Assembly: GCA_002007465.1 (NCBI GenBank)
Contig: LNAC01000164.1
Coordinates: forward strand, 1,241,924-1,305,923
Direction of reading: 5' to 3'
DNA from: Ailurus styani
Lineage: Eukaryota; Chordata; Mammalia; Carnivora; Ailuridae
Length of the DNA stretch: 64,000 bases
Positions 54,601-64,000 of this stretch are shown in pieces; position 1 is the stretch's first letter; each line of letters opens with the position of its first letter. The notes under the pieces were generated by a model. That model made no database searches. It was not told the origin of the DNA and saw only the letters and a list, made by a program, of their open reading frames with translations. The position numbers were made by a program, and so were the translations under genes.

Positions 54601-56561
54601 GTCATGGGAGAAGTCAGAAGCCTGCCAAAAGCCAGTGGCTAAGGGTAGGGAAGAGGAGACAAACTGAAGCAATGGCGATGCGAGTAAAGGGGAGGTCCAG
54701 AGTGACTCCCAAGTGTCTGGCATGACGTAAGTAGGAATAGTAGCAGAAAGGAACCCACATTTGTTGAACTCAGTAAACACCTGACTGCTCTGCAAGGTAG
54801 GTCCAGGCATACCTCCTCTTACTGTGCTTCACAGACACCATTTTTTACACTGAAGGTTTGTGTCAACCCTGTATGGAACCAGTCGATCAGTGCCATTTTT
54901 CTATCACCATCTGCTTACTTTGTGTCTCTGTCACATTTTGGGAATTCTCACAATATTTCAAACTTTGTCATTATACTTGTTATGGTGCTCTGTGACCAGT
55001 GATTATGACTCACTCATGACAGTATTTTTTAGCGAAATATTTTTTAATTAAGGTATGTACACTGTTTTTTAGACATAACGCTAATGCACATTTAACAGAC
55101 TAAAGTGTATACTTATATGAACTGGGAAACAAAAAAATTCGTGTGACTGGCCTTATTGCAATGGTCTGGAGCCAAATCTGCAATATCTTAGAGGTATACC
55201 TGTATTATTCCCATTTTTGAAGATGAAATTATGGAAGTTAACTTGCCCAAGGTGACTGAAGCTAATGAGGAGGTTGAGATTTAATGTCATTAAGTAAATC
55301 TGACAGCACAACTCTTCTCGTTAAAACCTTCAGTGACTCTTCACTGCTTCCAGCCTACTTCTCTTGTTCAAAATTGAATACGTACTGAGCACCTACTGTG
55401 GTCTAGAAGCAGGAGATATAATGCAGAACAAAACAGACAGATTACATAAACATGTTTTTCAGACTCCAGTCATGACCCATTAGTGAGCTGCGATCAGCAT
55501 TTTATATCTGTGTGCTTGCAATAACAATGTAATAAACTAGAAAATATCAGGATGCATCACATATAATTATTTTTGGTGTGGGGAGAGGTCAAAAAAGTTT
55601 GAAAAACTTTTTTTTTTTTTTTTTTAGTGAAGGGGACAAGCATTCAAATAATTACACAAATGGTAGGATTACAAACCATTACAAAGTTTATGAGGGAAAG
55701 TTATCTGTGGCCAACGCAGCAGCGTCTAATGGGTAATGTAATTTAGCCTACGGAACGGGAAGAGAAATCTAGAGATGTTGAGAACTCAGGGGTAGTGGGT
55801 ACAAGTGAGGTGAAAGTTCTCCAGGCAGAAGGAATAAGCCGCAAAATAGCTGAGGACTTAAGATACATTAAAAAGGTAGGAATGAATGAGCACAGAAACT
55901 AAGGGGAAAGTAAGCAAGGACCAGATGGCTAAGACCCTACAAGCCAGATTAAGGAGTTTTGACTTAATCCTAAAAACAAACGTAAACTACTGAGGGGTTT
56001 TAATCAAGAAAGAGAGGTGGTTAGATCTGTGATTTTGAAAGACCAATTAAAGCAGGCAAGAAGCAAAGCGGAGAGGGCCTATTCAACCCGTTTCCGGCTC
56101 AATGTAATAATCCAATGAAAAATAAATGTCCTGAACGCCTTCTTGCCCTGCTACTGTCTCTGGGCTTCGTCAGGACATTCCAGCCACTTTGTCTTCCTTT
56201 CAGTTGTCTCAAGAGATTTGTGTGATAACTGGTTTAAAACCAAATGTTACTGAACGAATCCGATCAGATGAGTTTTGCAAGATTTGTCTCCCTGCACCTT
56301 TCTCTCCTCATCTTACCTCCATCCTGGGAGCTTCCAGATCCCGCAGCCCCGAGCCCTGACCAGCACTTACACGAACACGTCGCCGTCCACGTCCCCCGCC
56401 GCCAGGAGGTCCCGGGCCGGATGGAACGCCAGCCCGCTGGCCGGTGCTTCCAGCACGATGTCCTCCGGGGTGTCTCGGATGCGGACCGGGGCTTCCGTGG
56501 AGTCGGGGTCCTCCTCGTCGCTCCCATCCTCCGCTGGCCTCTCCTCACACGTGCCGTCCAT
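51603..56561 (-). CDS. WDR55: WD repeat-containing protein 55
   Basis: Seven coding exons on the minus strand: 56561-56371, 53003-52903, 52814-52727, 52637-52458, 52361-52262, 52179-52010 and 51924-51603. They total 1152 bases, 383 aa, as in human. It starts [20 protein letters not shown], an acidic N-terminus. WD40 repeats follow, forming a single propeller across about residues 37-330 ([60 protein letters not shown]). A basic patch (YRRRKKKGG) and an acidic end ([10 protein letters not shown]) complete it. WDR55 is a nucleolar protein required for rRNA processing and cell-cycle progress. Intron 1 (3.4 kb) contains an intact RPLP1 retrocopy, a SINE and a Tigger1-derived element. All junctions are GT-AG and in phase. 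Confidence 0.96.
53138..53640 (-). pseudogene. RPLP1: RPLP1 processed retrocopy, open reading frame intact
   Basis: On the minus strand a full RPLP1 mRNA copy is present. It starts CCTTTCCTCAGCTGCCGC (a 5' TOP-like start), with ATG at 53536 and stop at 53192-53194, AATAAA before the tail, and a poly-A (plus-strand T run 53138-53151). It encodes 114 residues, the normal length of acidic ribosomal stalk protein P1, with the conserved [11 protein letters not shown] end. Several substitutions are visible against the human protein (for example YNDEV, TEGK, KATGV, GGRAP). The 11-base target duplication CCCATTTTTCC lies at 53127-53137 and 53641-53651. No introns, so it is L1-mediated. It sits in WDR55 intron 1 in the same direction. 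Probably a pseudogene, but not disabled. Confidence 0.93.
53821..54018 (+). repeat. Can-SINE in WDR55 intron 1
   Basis: A SINE with head 'ggcgcctgggtggctcagtt' and tail AATAAACAAAAATC, antisense to WDR55. Confidence 0.92.
54019..54805. other. WDR55 intron 1 unique-looking stretch
   Basis: No exon or clear repeat family is recognised here. Confidence 0.5.
54808..55201 (+). mobile_element. Internally deleted Tigger1 (MITE-like)
   Basis: The left end 'aggcatacctcctcttactg' and the right end 'tcttagaggtatacctgta' are inverted Tigger1 termini. The inside joins left-end sequence (ttgtgtcaaccctgtatgga) directly to right-end sequence (ttttagacataacgctaatg) with the transposase removed. About 395 bases. 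Confidence 0.75.
55202..56370. other. WDR55 intron 1, upstream part
   Basis: An L2-like fragment lies at about 55320-55450 (cttcagtgactcttcactgc, tgagcacctactgtggtcta). A T-rich run lies at about 55606-55625. No exon is recognised. Confidence 0.5.
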
Positions 56562-56760
56562 GCACCAAGGATTGCGAGCAGCTCAACAGTAGAGCGGTGA
56601 ACCCGAAACCCTCACAGCGACCTGGAGGAGCGGCCCAGATTCCGCTTCCGCCTCGGGGGCGGAGCCGGAAGTGGCGCTAAGACCGGAAAAGGCGGGGTCG
56701 GCCGCAGCCGGTGGGGGTGGAGTGGTTCCCAGCGACCCGGCCCTCAAGGTGAGCGGCTGT
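56562..56760 (-). promoter_or_regulatory. WDR55: WDR55 promoter
   Basis: A GC-rich, CpG-containing stretch upstream of the WDR55 ATG. It has an ETS site CCGGAAGTG at 56665-56673, a second GACCGGAAA near 56681 and GC boxes (GGGGGCGGAG, GGCGGGG). No TATA box. Confidence 0.7.
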
Positions 56761-56778
56761 TAGGTGTTACCGTGGACC

Positions 56779-56984
56779 CTTTTTTTTTTTTTTTTAAAGA
56801 CTTTATTTATCTATTTCACAGAGGGAGAGAGATCACAAGGAGGCAGAGAGGCAGGCAGAGAGAGAGGGGGAAGGAGGCTCCCCGCTGAGCAGGGAGCCCG
56901 ATGCGGGCCTCGATCCCAGGACCTTGAGATCGTGACCTGACCCGAAGGCAGAGGCTTTAACCCACTGAGCCACCCAGGCCCCCT
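56779..56984 (-). repeat. Young Can-SINE just upstream of WDR55
   Basis: An antisense full-length SINE within about 220 bases of the WDR55 start codon. The target 'taccgtggaccttt' is duplicated on both sides (one base differs). Confidence 0.93.
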
Positions 56985-58990
56985 ACCGTGGACCTTTGCT
57001 GGGCCGGGTAGATTGCGCGACTGTCAGTGCTATCCTTGGTCACGTCTCATGAAGTTGGTAACTAAGTCTTTTCCCTTCATCCTGATCGATGCTGACAGCT
57101 TGGGACTCTCTCTCGCAAGTAGTAAGGACGACTTAACTGTCCTCAGGATAGGAAAGAGGGACGCCAGTCTTTCGTGGCTTGGTGGCATCCAAGGGCAGCC
57201 TCCATGTTAATCCGGAAGCAGCGAAAGCCCCACACCACGAGAATTTGATATGTGGAGTTCGTGGGCAGCACGCAGGTCAGGCACACGCTTAAACTGCTGC
57301 GGGCTGTGCTCAGCGTCTTCCCTGCCAAAGAACAGCGCCTTGCCGGTTCCTACAGTTTGGCAGCATACCCTTAGTGGGCCAGGCCAGCAGTGCTCAGAGC
57401 TGGAAAGGAGTTGCTTAAAAGGAAAATGGGCACAACAGTCGACGTTCTAAACATTCTGGTTATCACAGGTTCTATAAAGATGGGAACACTCTGGTGGGGC
57501 AAATAAGGAGCACAAGCCCCTGGTACTAAGGAGAGGCTCCTCACATCACTGTGCCACTAAGCCTTCTAAGACATATTATATGCTGATGCCCAAGCCCTTC
57601 AAGGAGAGGTGAAAGTGAGCTGAGGGACCTCAGAGAAGCTGTATGTCCTGTGTGAATGGAAAAGTTGCCATGTGGTGGTGTGGGGGGCCCTTGTCACCCA
57701 CCATGTGGCCAACCACATGCCACCTTGGGCATGTCCACAAGGCTTGGTGATATTTGCAGAAACGGATTTTAATTTATTTTTATTTTAAGTAAGCTCAACA
57801 CCCAGTGAGGGGCTTGAACACCAAAAGCCGCATGTTCTGCCATCTGAGCTAGCCAGCCAGGCTCCTCTACAGAAATGGATTTTTTTTAAATGGACAGTCA
57901 ACCCCCAGGTTTTTTGTTTTTGTTTTTTAAGTAAGCTCTTTGCCCAGTGTGGGGCTTGAACTCAGGACCCTGACATCAAGAGACATGTTCTATGGACTGA
58001 GCCAGCCATGCACCCCAACCCCCAGGTTTTAAATTTAATGGCCGTTTAGATAACTTCATCTAAGCCAGGTCTCTGTGAACTTTTTCTTAATTGGGACCAA
58101 TGCCTACAACCATGAAACCAGGGTGTCCTTTACTGTCTGACATTAAGCATTCTAGGTGCTATTGCAGATAGAGCCCAATTTCAACCTCCTAGGTGCCATG
58201 CACAAAGCTGCCTTCCTCAAATGCTCTTGCCCTATCCAGCTGAAAACAACCAAAGGCAAAGCAAAGGTTAAGGTGGTCTTCTAGCTTTCCATCTATGTGC
58301 TGATCCCACAGGTCTTAGGCTCAAGACAGGCAGTGGCAGCTAGGGATCCAGCCAGAAAAAAAGGGATGACCCTTGTGAGCACCAGACCAAAGTGCTGGCA
58401 ATGAGCAGAGAGGAGGAAAGGGTTGGGGATGGAATGATTCAGAGGCCAAGGGATCCACCTTAGGCCTTGGCAAACACTTCAGGGTGTTGAAGGGCACCAA
58501 ACCCTGCTGGCTAAGCATAGGAATCCCCCAAGGCACTTCTTCAAGGTTATCCCTTCAGTCAAAGAAGCAGCAGTCTGCTTAGAATTACTACGCTCTCAGG
58601 AGGGCATAAATCCATTTTTGTTCCCCAGGTGATTCTCATCAGCTACCTTCCCCTACAGCCTACCCCTGCACAACCTTGGGATCAGACTGGCGGCCACTGG
58701 GTGTACGCTAATTCCGAGAGATCTCTATGCTAAAAGTAGACCCCCAAATGGGCCTGAGTGAGTCTGATCATTTGAGACCAATCATCCTTATGTTCCTCTA
58801 TCTACCTCTTGCCCATCAGTGAGGTCATTACTTCCTTCTCCACTAGGTGTCCTGGCTAGGATCCTTACTGTCTAGGAATCTAGAACCACAGCTCAAGGAA
58901 AGCTAATTTTCTGCATGAGCATTTTACACAATCAGTGGAATTAGTAGCCCTCTTAGTGATTCAGGGGCCCAGGAGGGAAGATGCTCAAAC
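56985..58990. other. Spacer between WDR55 and IK
   Basis: Old antisense SINE pieces lie at about 57775-57865 and 57910-58016 (gcccagtgtggggcttgaac). No other gene is recognised. The stretch 57000-57480 has modest GC and short frames but no protein family I can name. Confidence 0.5.
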
Positions 58991-58999
58991 AGAGAAGAC

Positions 59000-59160
59000 A
59001 TGATAGTAGGTTAGCGAGATTTAATGGAACTAAATGATTATACAATAACATTTTATATACATTCACAAAAAGAGACCTTGCAACTTTTTTGGGAATTGTA
59101 GAAAGCAAGCACTGGTGAGCCCATTCTTGTAGGGAATCTTTTTGGACTTGGAACTGGAGA
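59000..59160 (-). other. IK: IK 3' UTR
   Basis: It follows the IK stop codon on the minus strand. A minus-strand ATTAAA at 59020-59025 gives a very short 3' UTR of about 0.16 kb. Confidence 0.65.
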
Positions 59161-62100
59161 TTAGTATTTTGGTCTTTTCACTTCAACTCTGCAATGGAAG
59201 GAAAAGTGAGTTAGCCTAAGATTAATACTCTAAGCAATTCCCACGGTGCCCAGAAGAATAATGCTGTGCTCACCCATCGGCCTCCATCTTCTTCCTCTTC
59301 TCAATGATCTATAAAAAAGAACAGTTACAGCCAATAGTACACTGTCAGTCTGATCACCTGAGGCACAAGGCTGACTTCTCTCCTACTTCCTTGGCTCTCC
59401 AACCCCTGCCTGTTCCTGCATCTGTGGGCCAGTGCCTCCTCCCAGCTGAAGCCCACCCAAGAGGTGATCTCACTTACTGCACTAATCTTCTTCCACTGGC
59501 GATCAAGCTCTGCCTTATCATTGGTTTCCTTGAAGCGCCTGGTTTTCCGCCCTTCAGACATCTTGATGCCATACTGGAATGCAGCTCTGAGAAAAATGAA
59601 GGACAGTTGAGAGAAACAAGGCACCAGAGGTTGCAGAGCAGTACAGAGGTGTTCCCAGATGGCCCTGTGACTAAAGAACCTGTTTAGGAATGTCTCAGCC
59701 AGACTATACCCCATAACCTGGTGAAGGCTAGCCCACTCCATCATCATCCCTCTCCTCACTCCCTGGCAATATTTAGTACCGACTCACTTGGGCAAAGCCT
59801 CCTTGTTGTTCATATACTCGCTGTATTCCTCCTGGGTATCAAAGTCCCAGCGGCCTAAGGGTCCTTTCTTATTACCCTGTTGGAAGACAGATGGGGACAG
59901 GGAAGGAAGAGATGTCATGGAAACTGAATTTTAGCCCTTACTAAAGCCAGATTCTCTCACAATCCTGTTTCATTATTCATAAATCCCACCCTGAAAAGTA
60001 ATAATAAATGCTTACTATCTACTTACTCTGCACTGGGCATTGTTCTGAACACCAAACACATATTTAATTCTCTCTATTAAAAACTCTATTAAAACTCTAC
60101 TAAAAGAGAACCATATTTCTCTCCATTCTCCTGATGAGTAAACTGGGGCACAAGCAGTAAAATAAATTGGCAAGGTCATAAAATGAATAAATGGCAGAAC
60201 CAGGGATAAGCAAGTCTCCAAGATGGAATTAAACCAGGCTCAACCACTGCAGTAAAGAGAAACAAGGAAAAAGCAGATGAAATTTTTTCACCATTAATGG
60301 TGTTATGTGGCAGGGTTTCTGGGGTTGTTTTTGTTTTTTCAAGTAGGCTTCACACCCAGCATGGAGCCCAACACAGGGCTTGAACTCACAACCCTGAGAT
60401 CAAGACCTGAGCTGCAATCAAGAGTCTTTCCGCTTAACTGGCTGAGCCACCCAGGTGCCCCTAGAGTGTTTTTGGTTTTTAAGACTGGTGAAGAACATTT
60501 CAATCCTGGCTAGAATAAAATTCAATTATCTTCTAAACACTGAAATTCCTCTACCCTTTCTATTTATGCACTAAAGGCTTGCTTACTGCCTACGATGGAA
60601 ATCAGAACCTGGCACTTTGTCAGAAATAAAAAAAAAATCTATTTTTGGCCTATCGCATTTCATTTTGTACAGACACTTTAAAAGTTAAGCTTCCCATGAC
60701 TCCACAATGCTGCTGCTCTTACTGTTGCAGCTGATGAAAGGTTAAGGCCCAGAAAATGAGACACAGATCTGCTGGGAGTGGGCAAGGAGGTATGTGCCAA
60801 AGAGTAACTGCCCAAGACTCCCCACCCATCCTTCCAACACCATACCTGGTCCATTTTGCTGTAATCTACTTCCTCATCACTGTCCACAGCCATGTCATCC
60901 ATCCTGAAGAGAAGCAACAGTTAAACAGATGGTGCAGACCCAGACCGCTATGCTTCATCCAGAAACCTTCCCAACTAAGATACTATATGCTAAAAAATGA
61001 CCACTGCCCCAACCTGAGACCTCCCACTCAGTGCCTAAAAGAACAGTTCATCCAAGTAAGTACTACTCCTTGATCCCAAGTAATCAAATTTCCACTTTAG
61101 CCCCCTCCCCACAACTTGTTCTCCAATCATCCCAGCCTCCCTTAACAGTCTCACGTACGTGGCTGGGTAACACTCGGCATAGCTGTTAGACATTCCAAAG
61201 AAGTCTCCCAGCTGCTTTTTGTCCTCTGGCTTCTTCAGCATATGCTCTGTTAAAGAAAATAATTCTGTCTATAGCAGAAAAGCTTCAAGAAAGAAGGGCC
61301 AAGGGCTAGAAGCCCCAATATGAAAACTCTTAAGGACCTGAATGGATCCTCTGAGAAATGGAAAAGTCAAAATGATTGCATCCCTGAAAAAATTCACTAT
61401 AAAAGGCAAGAAGCGGGGCACCTGGGTGGCTCAGTGGGTTAAAGCCTCTGCCTTCGGCTCAGGTCATGATCTCAGGGTCCTGGGATGGAGGCCCGCATCG
61501 GGCTCCCTGCTCAGCGGGGAGCCTGCTTCCTCCTCTCTCTCTGCCTGCCTCTCTGCCCACTTGTGATCTGATCTCTCTCTCTCTGTCAAAAAAATAAATA
61601 AAAATCTTTAAAAAAAAAAAAAAGGCAAGAAGTGGGATGGGGGCTGGGGGTTGCAGGGAAGCAGGGAGGTAGACAGAATTAGAAAGAAAACAGGACAGGT
61701 TTCCTAGAATCCAGCAACATATTGAAATAAAGGATATGATTCAGTGCCTTCCCAGCCAGCGGACCCAGCAAACTTTTCATTGATTGACTTGATCAACTCC
61801 TTAGCAGTTCCAGGTCCTAGGGGAAAAGAGATCTCTGTTCAGACTACGAAACAAGGAACTTACCTCTGCCCCCCAGTGTATACTTTCCAAACTGTTCTCA
61901 TAAAGTCATTTTTTTTAAGCAAAAGAAAAAACTTTTAGCTAACAAAACTTTTATCAAATTCCAACTAATAACGAACTACTCCAGGGTGCCTGGGAGAGGG
62001 GCTCAGTCGGTTCATCAGCCAGCTCCTGGTTTCCACTCAGGTCATGATTTCAGGGTCATGGGATCGGGCCCCACTCCTGGCTCAGTGGGAAGTCTGCTTG

Positions 62101-62172
62101 ATTTTCTCTCCCTCTCCCTTGGCTCCTCCCCCCATTCATGTGGGCACGCACTCACGTGCACACACACGCACG

Positions 62173-62216
<44 letters not shown>

Positions 62217-63685
62217 AAATGAATCCTTAAATATTGAGCTACTCTGGCTGAGATGGGGTTATGTACACAGAATACTGCCAGTTTGACCTCTCTCACATCT
62301 TTAGAACCCCACGGCTGGAGGAACTGTATCTAGCAGAGCAAAAATGCCCTGCCATTGCCCAGAAAGATGCAGGTAACTCCAGACGAAGCTTCTATTTCAT
62401 GGAGCAAGAAAGACATGGATCTTAATGAGAACTCAGACCAAGAAATCCCACAATCCCAAACTTGGCCACCTCTGAGCTCTAGGACAACAGCCTCTCAGCC
62501 CAAGAACGCAAGATGTCTCACATATCACCCACCTTTGTCAACATCCATGGGCTGGAAAGAAAACAGAAACTGAAGTGAGTATTGCCATGAGGGATTTGCA
62601 CTCATCCCCCTGATCTGTGAATCAATTCCCTACCCACTTCTTGCCTTATTTCCAGGATGCTTCCCACCCTGGGTTAGTTGACCCCGTTCCTGCTATAGAG
62701 CCCTGAGGCACCTATGTAACAAATCTTGTCCCTGGCAGAGCAGGCACAGAGATAGGCAGCTCCACCACTTGGTACCAGGGCCATATCTCACCTCATCATC
62801 CACTTTTGGCTTCTCAAAGTAGCTGTGCCTCTTCTTCTCTTCCTCCCTCTCTCGGTCCCGCTCCCTCTCCCGATCTCGTTCTCGCTCCCGCTCTCTGTCA
62901 CGGTCTCTGTCTCTCTCCCGATCACGCTCCCGTTCCCGGTATCTCTCCCGCTCCTTGTCCCGAGGTGTCTTGGTTGTGGATGGCACATAATCCCCAATGT
63001 CTTCAAATATACTAGGAAAACAGAGATCACTAGCTGCCAAAGTCATACACACTTCTAATTTCCCTGACCATTTCTCTGGATTCTCACATCAAGACCTCCC
63101 CAAAATACCAAAGACAAGAAACAGAGAACCCTTTCCTCACACATAGCAGGCAACAGGGCTAGGATACATACTTCATGTCAGCCTCTGGGGGTTTCTTCTC
63201 TTCCATCTTCCCTAAAATATAAAACAAGAGTAGTGAAGAAAACATTCCTGAGTTGATTTCCACTCGGGAATCATGAGTGGGAATCCATGCTCTCCAGCTC
63301 TGAATGCCCATTTAAACATCTGTTTAGAAGGTGGGATAACAAAAGCTCCCTGTACTCTCCCTCTTCAAGCCTCAGAGCTGTCCACTGCTTCCCGGGAAGG
63401 TCAAGCAGACAGAACCTGTATGTAACCATCTCCCTGTTAATGCTCCATTGCTCCCATTTTTTCTGCTTCCCAGGAGCCTCCCAATGTTCTAGACACAGAA
63501 GGCTCCAGGAAACCTTGATTCCACCCTCATATGCCCCTCCAGAGTTAAGGTTTCTCTTCCTAACCCTCCAGGTTACCTTTATCCTTCTTCTTGAGCTTCT
63601 TATTTCGGGTACCCTGCCGCAGGTAGGAAAGGATCTGGGTGAGCTTGCTGATTACGATGTCATTTGTGGTCAGTGTGGTCTGGGC
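59161..63685 (-). CDS. IK: IK (RED), spliceosome B-complex protein; 3' part, 5' exons outside window
   Basis: Eleven coding exons are visible on the minus strand: 63685-63577, 63211-63172, 63011-62792, 62551-62533, 61816-61738, 61239-61159, 60903-60846, 59876-59788, 59586-59478, 59308-59274 and 59188-59161. They total 867 bases, the last 288 codons of a protein of about 557 residues; the N-terminal half lies beyond 64000. The visible part begins AQTTLTTNDIVISKLTQIL. It contains the RE/RD/ER dipeptide tract that gives the protein its other name (coded at about 62832-62960), then FAGSAGWEGTES, LGDFFGMSNSYAECYPAT and an ending VEVKRPKY. RED acts with SMU1 in activation of the spliceosome. One exon is only 19 bases. 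The intron 61240-61737 is minor-spliceosome type. Confidence 0.95.
60001..60845. other. IK intron with MIR and old SINE
   Basis: A MIR-like stretch lies at about 60010-60210 (actgggcattgttctgaaca, ctgatgagtaaactggggca). An old antisense SINE lies at about 60335-60462 (catggagcccaacacagggc, gagccacccaggtgcccc). Confidence 0.7.
61240..61737 (-). other. IK: IK minor (U12-type) intron, apparent AT-AT ends
   Basis: On the minus strand the upstream exon ends GGCACTGAATC and the intron begins ATATCCTTT, the perfect AT-class U12 donor. There is no GT at this position that could serve instead. Near the other end lies TTCTTTAAC (61249-61257), a good U12 branch site. The frame resumes with G CTG AAG AAG, which places the intron end at AGAGCATAT. 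This gives AT-AT termini with about 10 bases between branch A and junction. Confidence 0.8.
61416..61624 (+). repeat. Young Can-SINE inside the IK minor intron
   Basis: A full-length SINE antisense to IK, with 'aaaaggcaagaag' duplicated on both sides. It accounts for about 40 per cent of the minor intron. Confidence 0.93.
61984..62225 (+). repeat. Can-SINE with CA/CT microsatellite, IK intron
   Basis: A diverged SINE (ggtgcctgggagaggggctc) whose pyrimidine region has expanded into a CA/CT microsatellite at about 62155-62213. Confidence 0.85.
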
Positions 63686-63878
63686 CTGAAAACCCGAAGC
63701 AGCAAGGATATTATACCACAGAGCAAGAATCTCCTCACTCACTCATTCATTCACTTAACCAACTGAAGGATAAATTATAATCAACTAGGTAAAAAACAGG
63801 GAAAGGAAGTGTCATAGGACATTCCAGGCACATAGAATGACATATACAAAGGTCTAGGTCAAAAGTGAATCTAAGCAG

Positions 63879-63914
63879 GTAGTCGTGGCCCGAGTGGTTA
63901 AGGCGATGGACTTT
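63879..63914 (+). pseudogene. tRNA-Ser 5' half, retrocopy
   Basis: 'gtagtcgtggcc' plus an extra c, then 'gagtggttaaggcgatggac', reproduces the 5' half of a nuclear tRNA-Ser up to the anticodon stem. It stops there in 'tttaaaa'. The anticodon loop and 3' half are absent, so it is not a tRNA gene. Copies of 'gaatcta' flank it (63868 region and 63921 region), suggesting retroposition. Confidence 0.75.
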
Positions 63915-63928
63915 AAAAGAGAATCTAG

Positions 63929-64000
63929 GTGCACCTGGGTGGCTCAGTCGGTTGGGCATCTGACTCTTGATTTCTGCTCAGGTCATGATCTAAAGATCAT
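63929..64000 (+). repeat. Can-SINE, cut by window end
   Basis: A SINE head 'gcacctgggtggctcagtcg' with the body running off the right edge. Confidence 0.9.

Noticed and set aside
57013..57450. Short frames suggesting a retropseudogene between WDR55 and IK
   Set aside because: I could not match any protein in any frame and found no tail or target duplication.
62788..63058. Plus-strand frames rich in Pro/Leu/Ser across the IK RED tract
   Set aside because: These are complements of the repetitive Arg-Glu/Arg-Asp codons in the real minus-strand IK exon.

Overview
This is nuclear DNA of a carnivoran mammal, probably a mustelid. It carries more than 30 copies of the carnivore tRNA-derived SINE, in the variant that reads GTGGGTTAAAGCCTCTGCC near its 5' end and CTACTTGTGATCTCTC before the A-rich tail. 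Many copies keep perfect target-site duplications. Carnivore L1 3' ends and multi-exon genes are also present. The species cannot be named from the window alone.

Gene order matches human chromosome 5q31.3 in reverse: ZMAT2 (-), HARS2 (-), HARS1 (+), DND1 (+), WDR55 (-), IK (-). I rebuilt the coding exons by hand from splice sites and reading phase. ZMAT2 (199 codons), HARS2 (505), HARS1 (509), DND1 (353) and WDR55 (383) are complete and open; IK enters from the right edge and only its last 288 codons are here. An intact, same-strand RPLP1 retrocopy lies in WDR55 intron 1.

Region by region: 0-20.8 kb is an intergenic transposon pile. L1 copies are interrupted by a MaLR-like LTR and by a near-complete Tigger1, which is itself interrupted by a younger L1 and several SINEs; HAL1/L1ME-like and MIR fragments follow. 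20.85-26.7 kb is ZMAT2. 27.4-34.6 kb is HARS2. 34.6-34.95 kb is a compact two-way promoter rich in ETS sites. 34.95-48.2 kb is HARS1, whose 5-kb intron 2 holds a hAT transposon fossil. 48.5-51.4 kb is DND1. 51.6-56.7 kb is WDR55. 56.7-59.0 kb is a spacer. 59.0-64.0 kb is the 3' half of IK.

How the genes relate: HARS1 and HARS2 are the cytosolic and mitochondrial histidyl-tRNA synthetases, a head-to-head duplicate pair with nearly identical exon structure. ZMAT2 (Snu23) and IK (RED) both act in the spliceosomal B complex. WDR55 is a ribosome-biogenesis WD-repeat protein and DND1 a germ-cell RNA-binding protein. Three introns look minor-spliceosome (U12) type: the matching intron 4 of HARS1 and HARS2 (GTATCTTTC donor), and one IK intron with a perfect ATATCCTTT donor whose reading frame implies a rare AT-AT boundary. 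That IK intron is the observation most worth checking.
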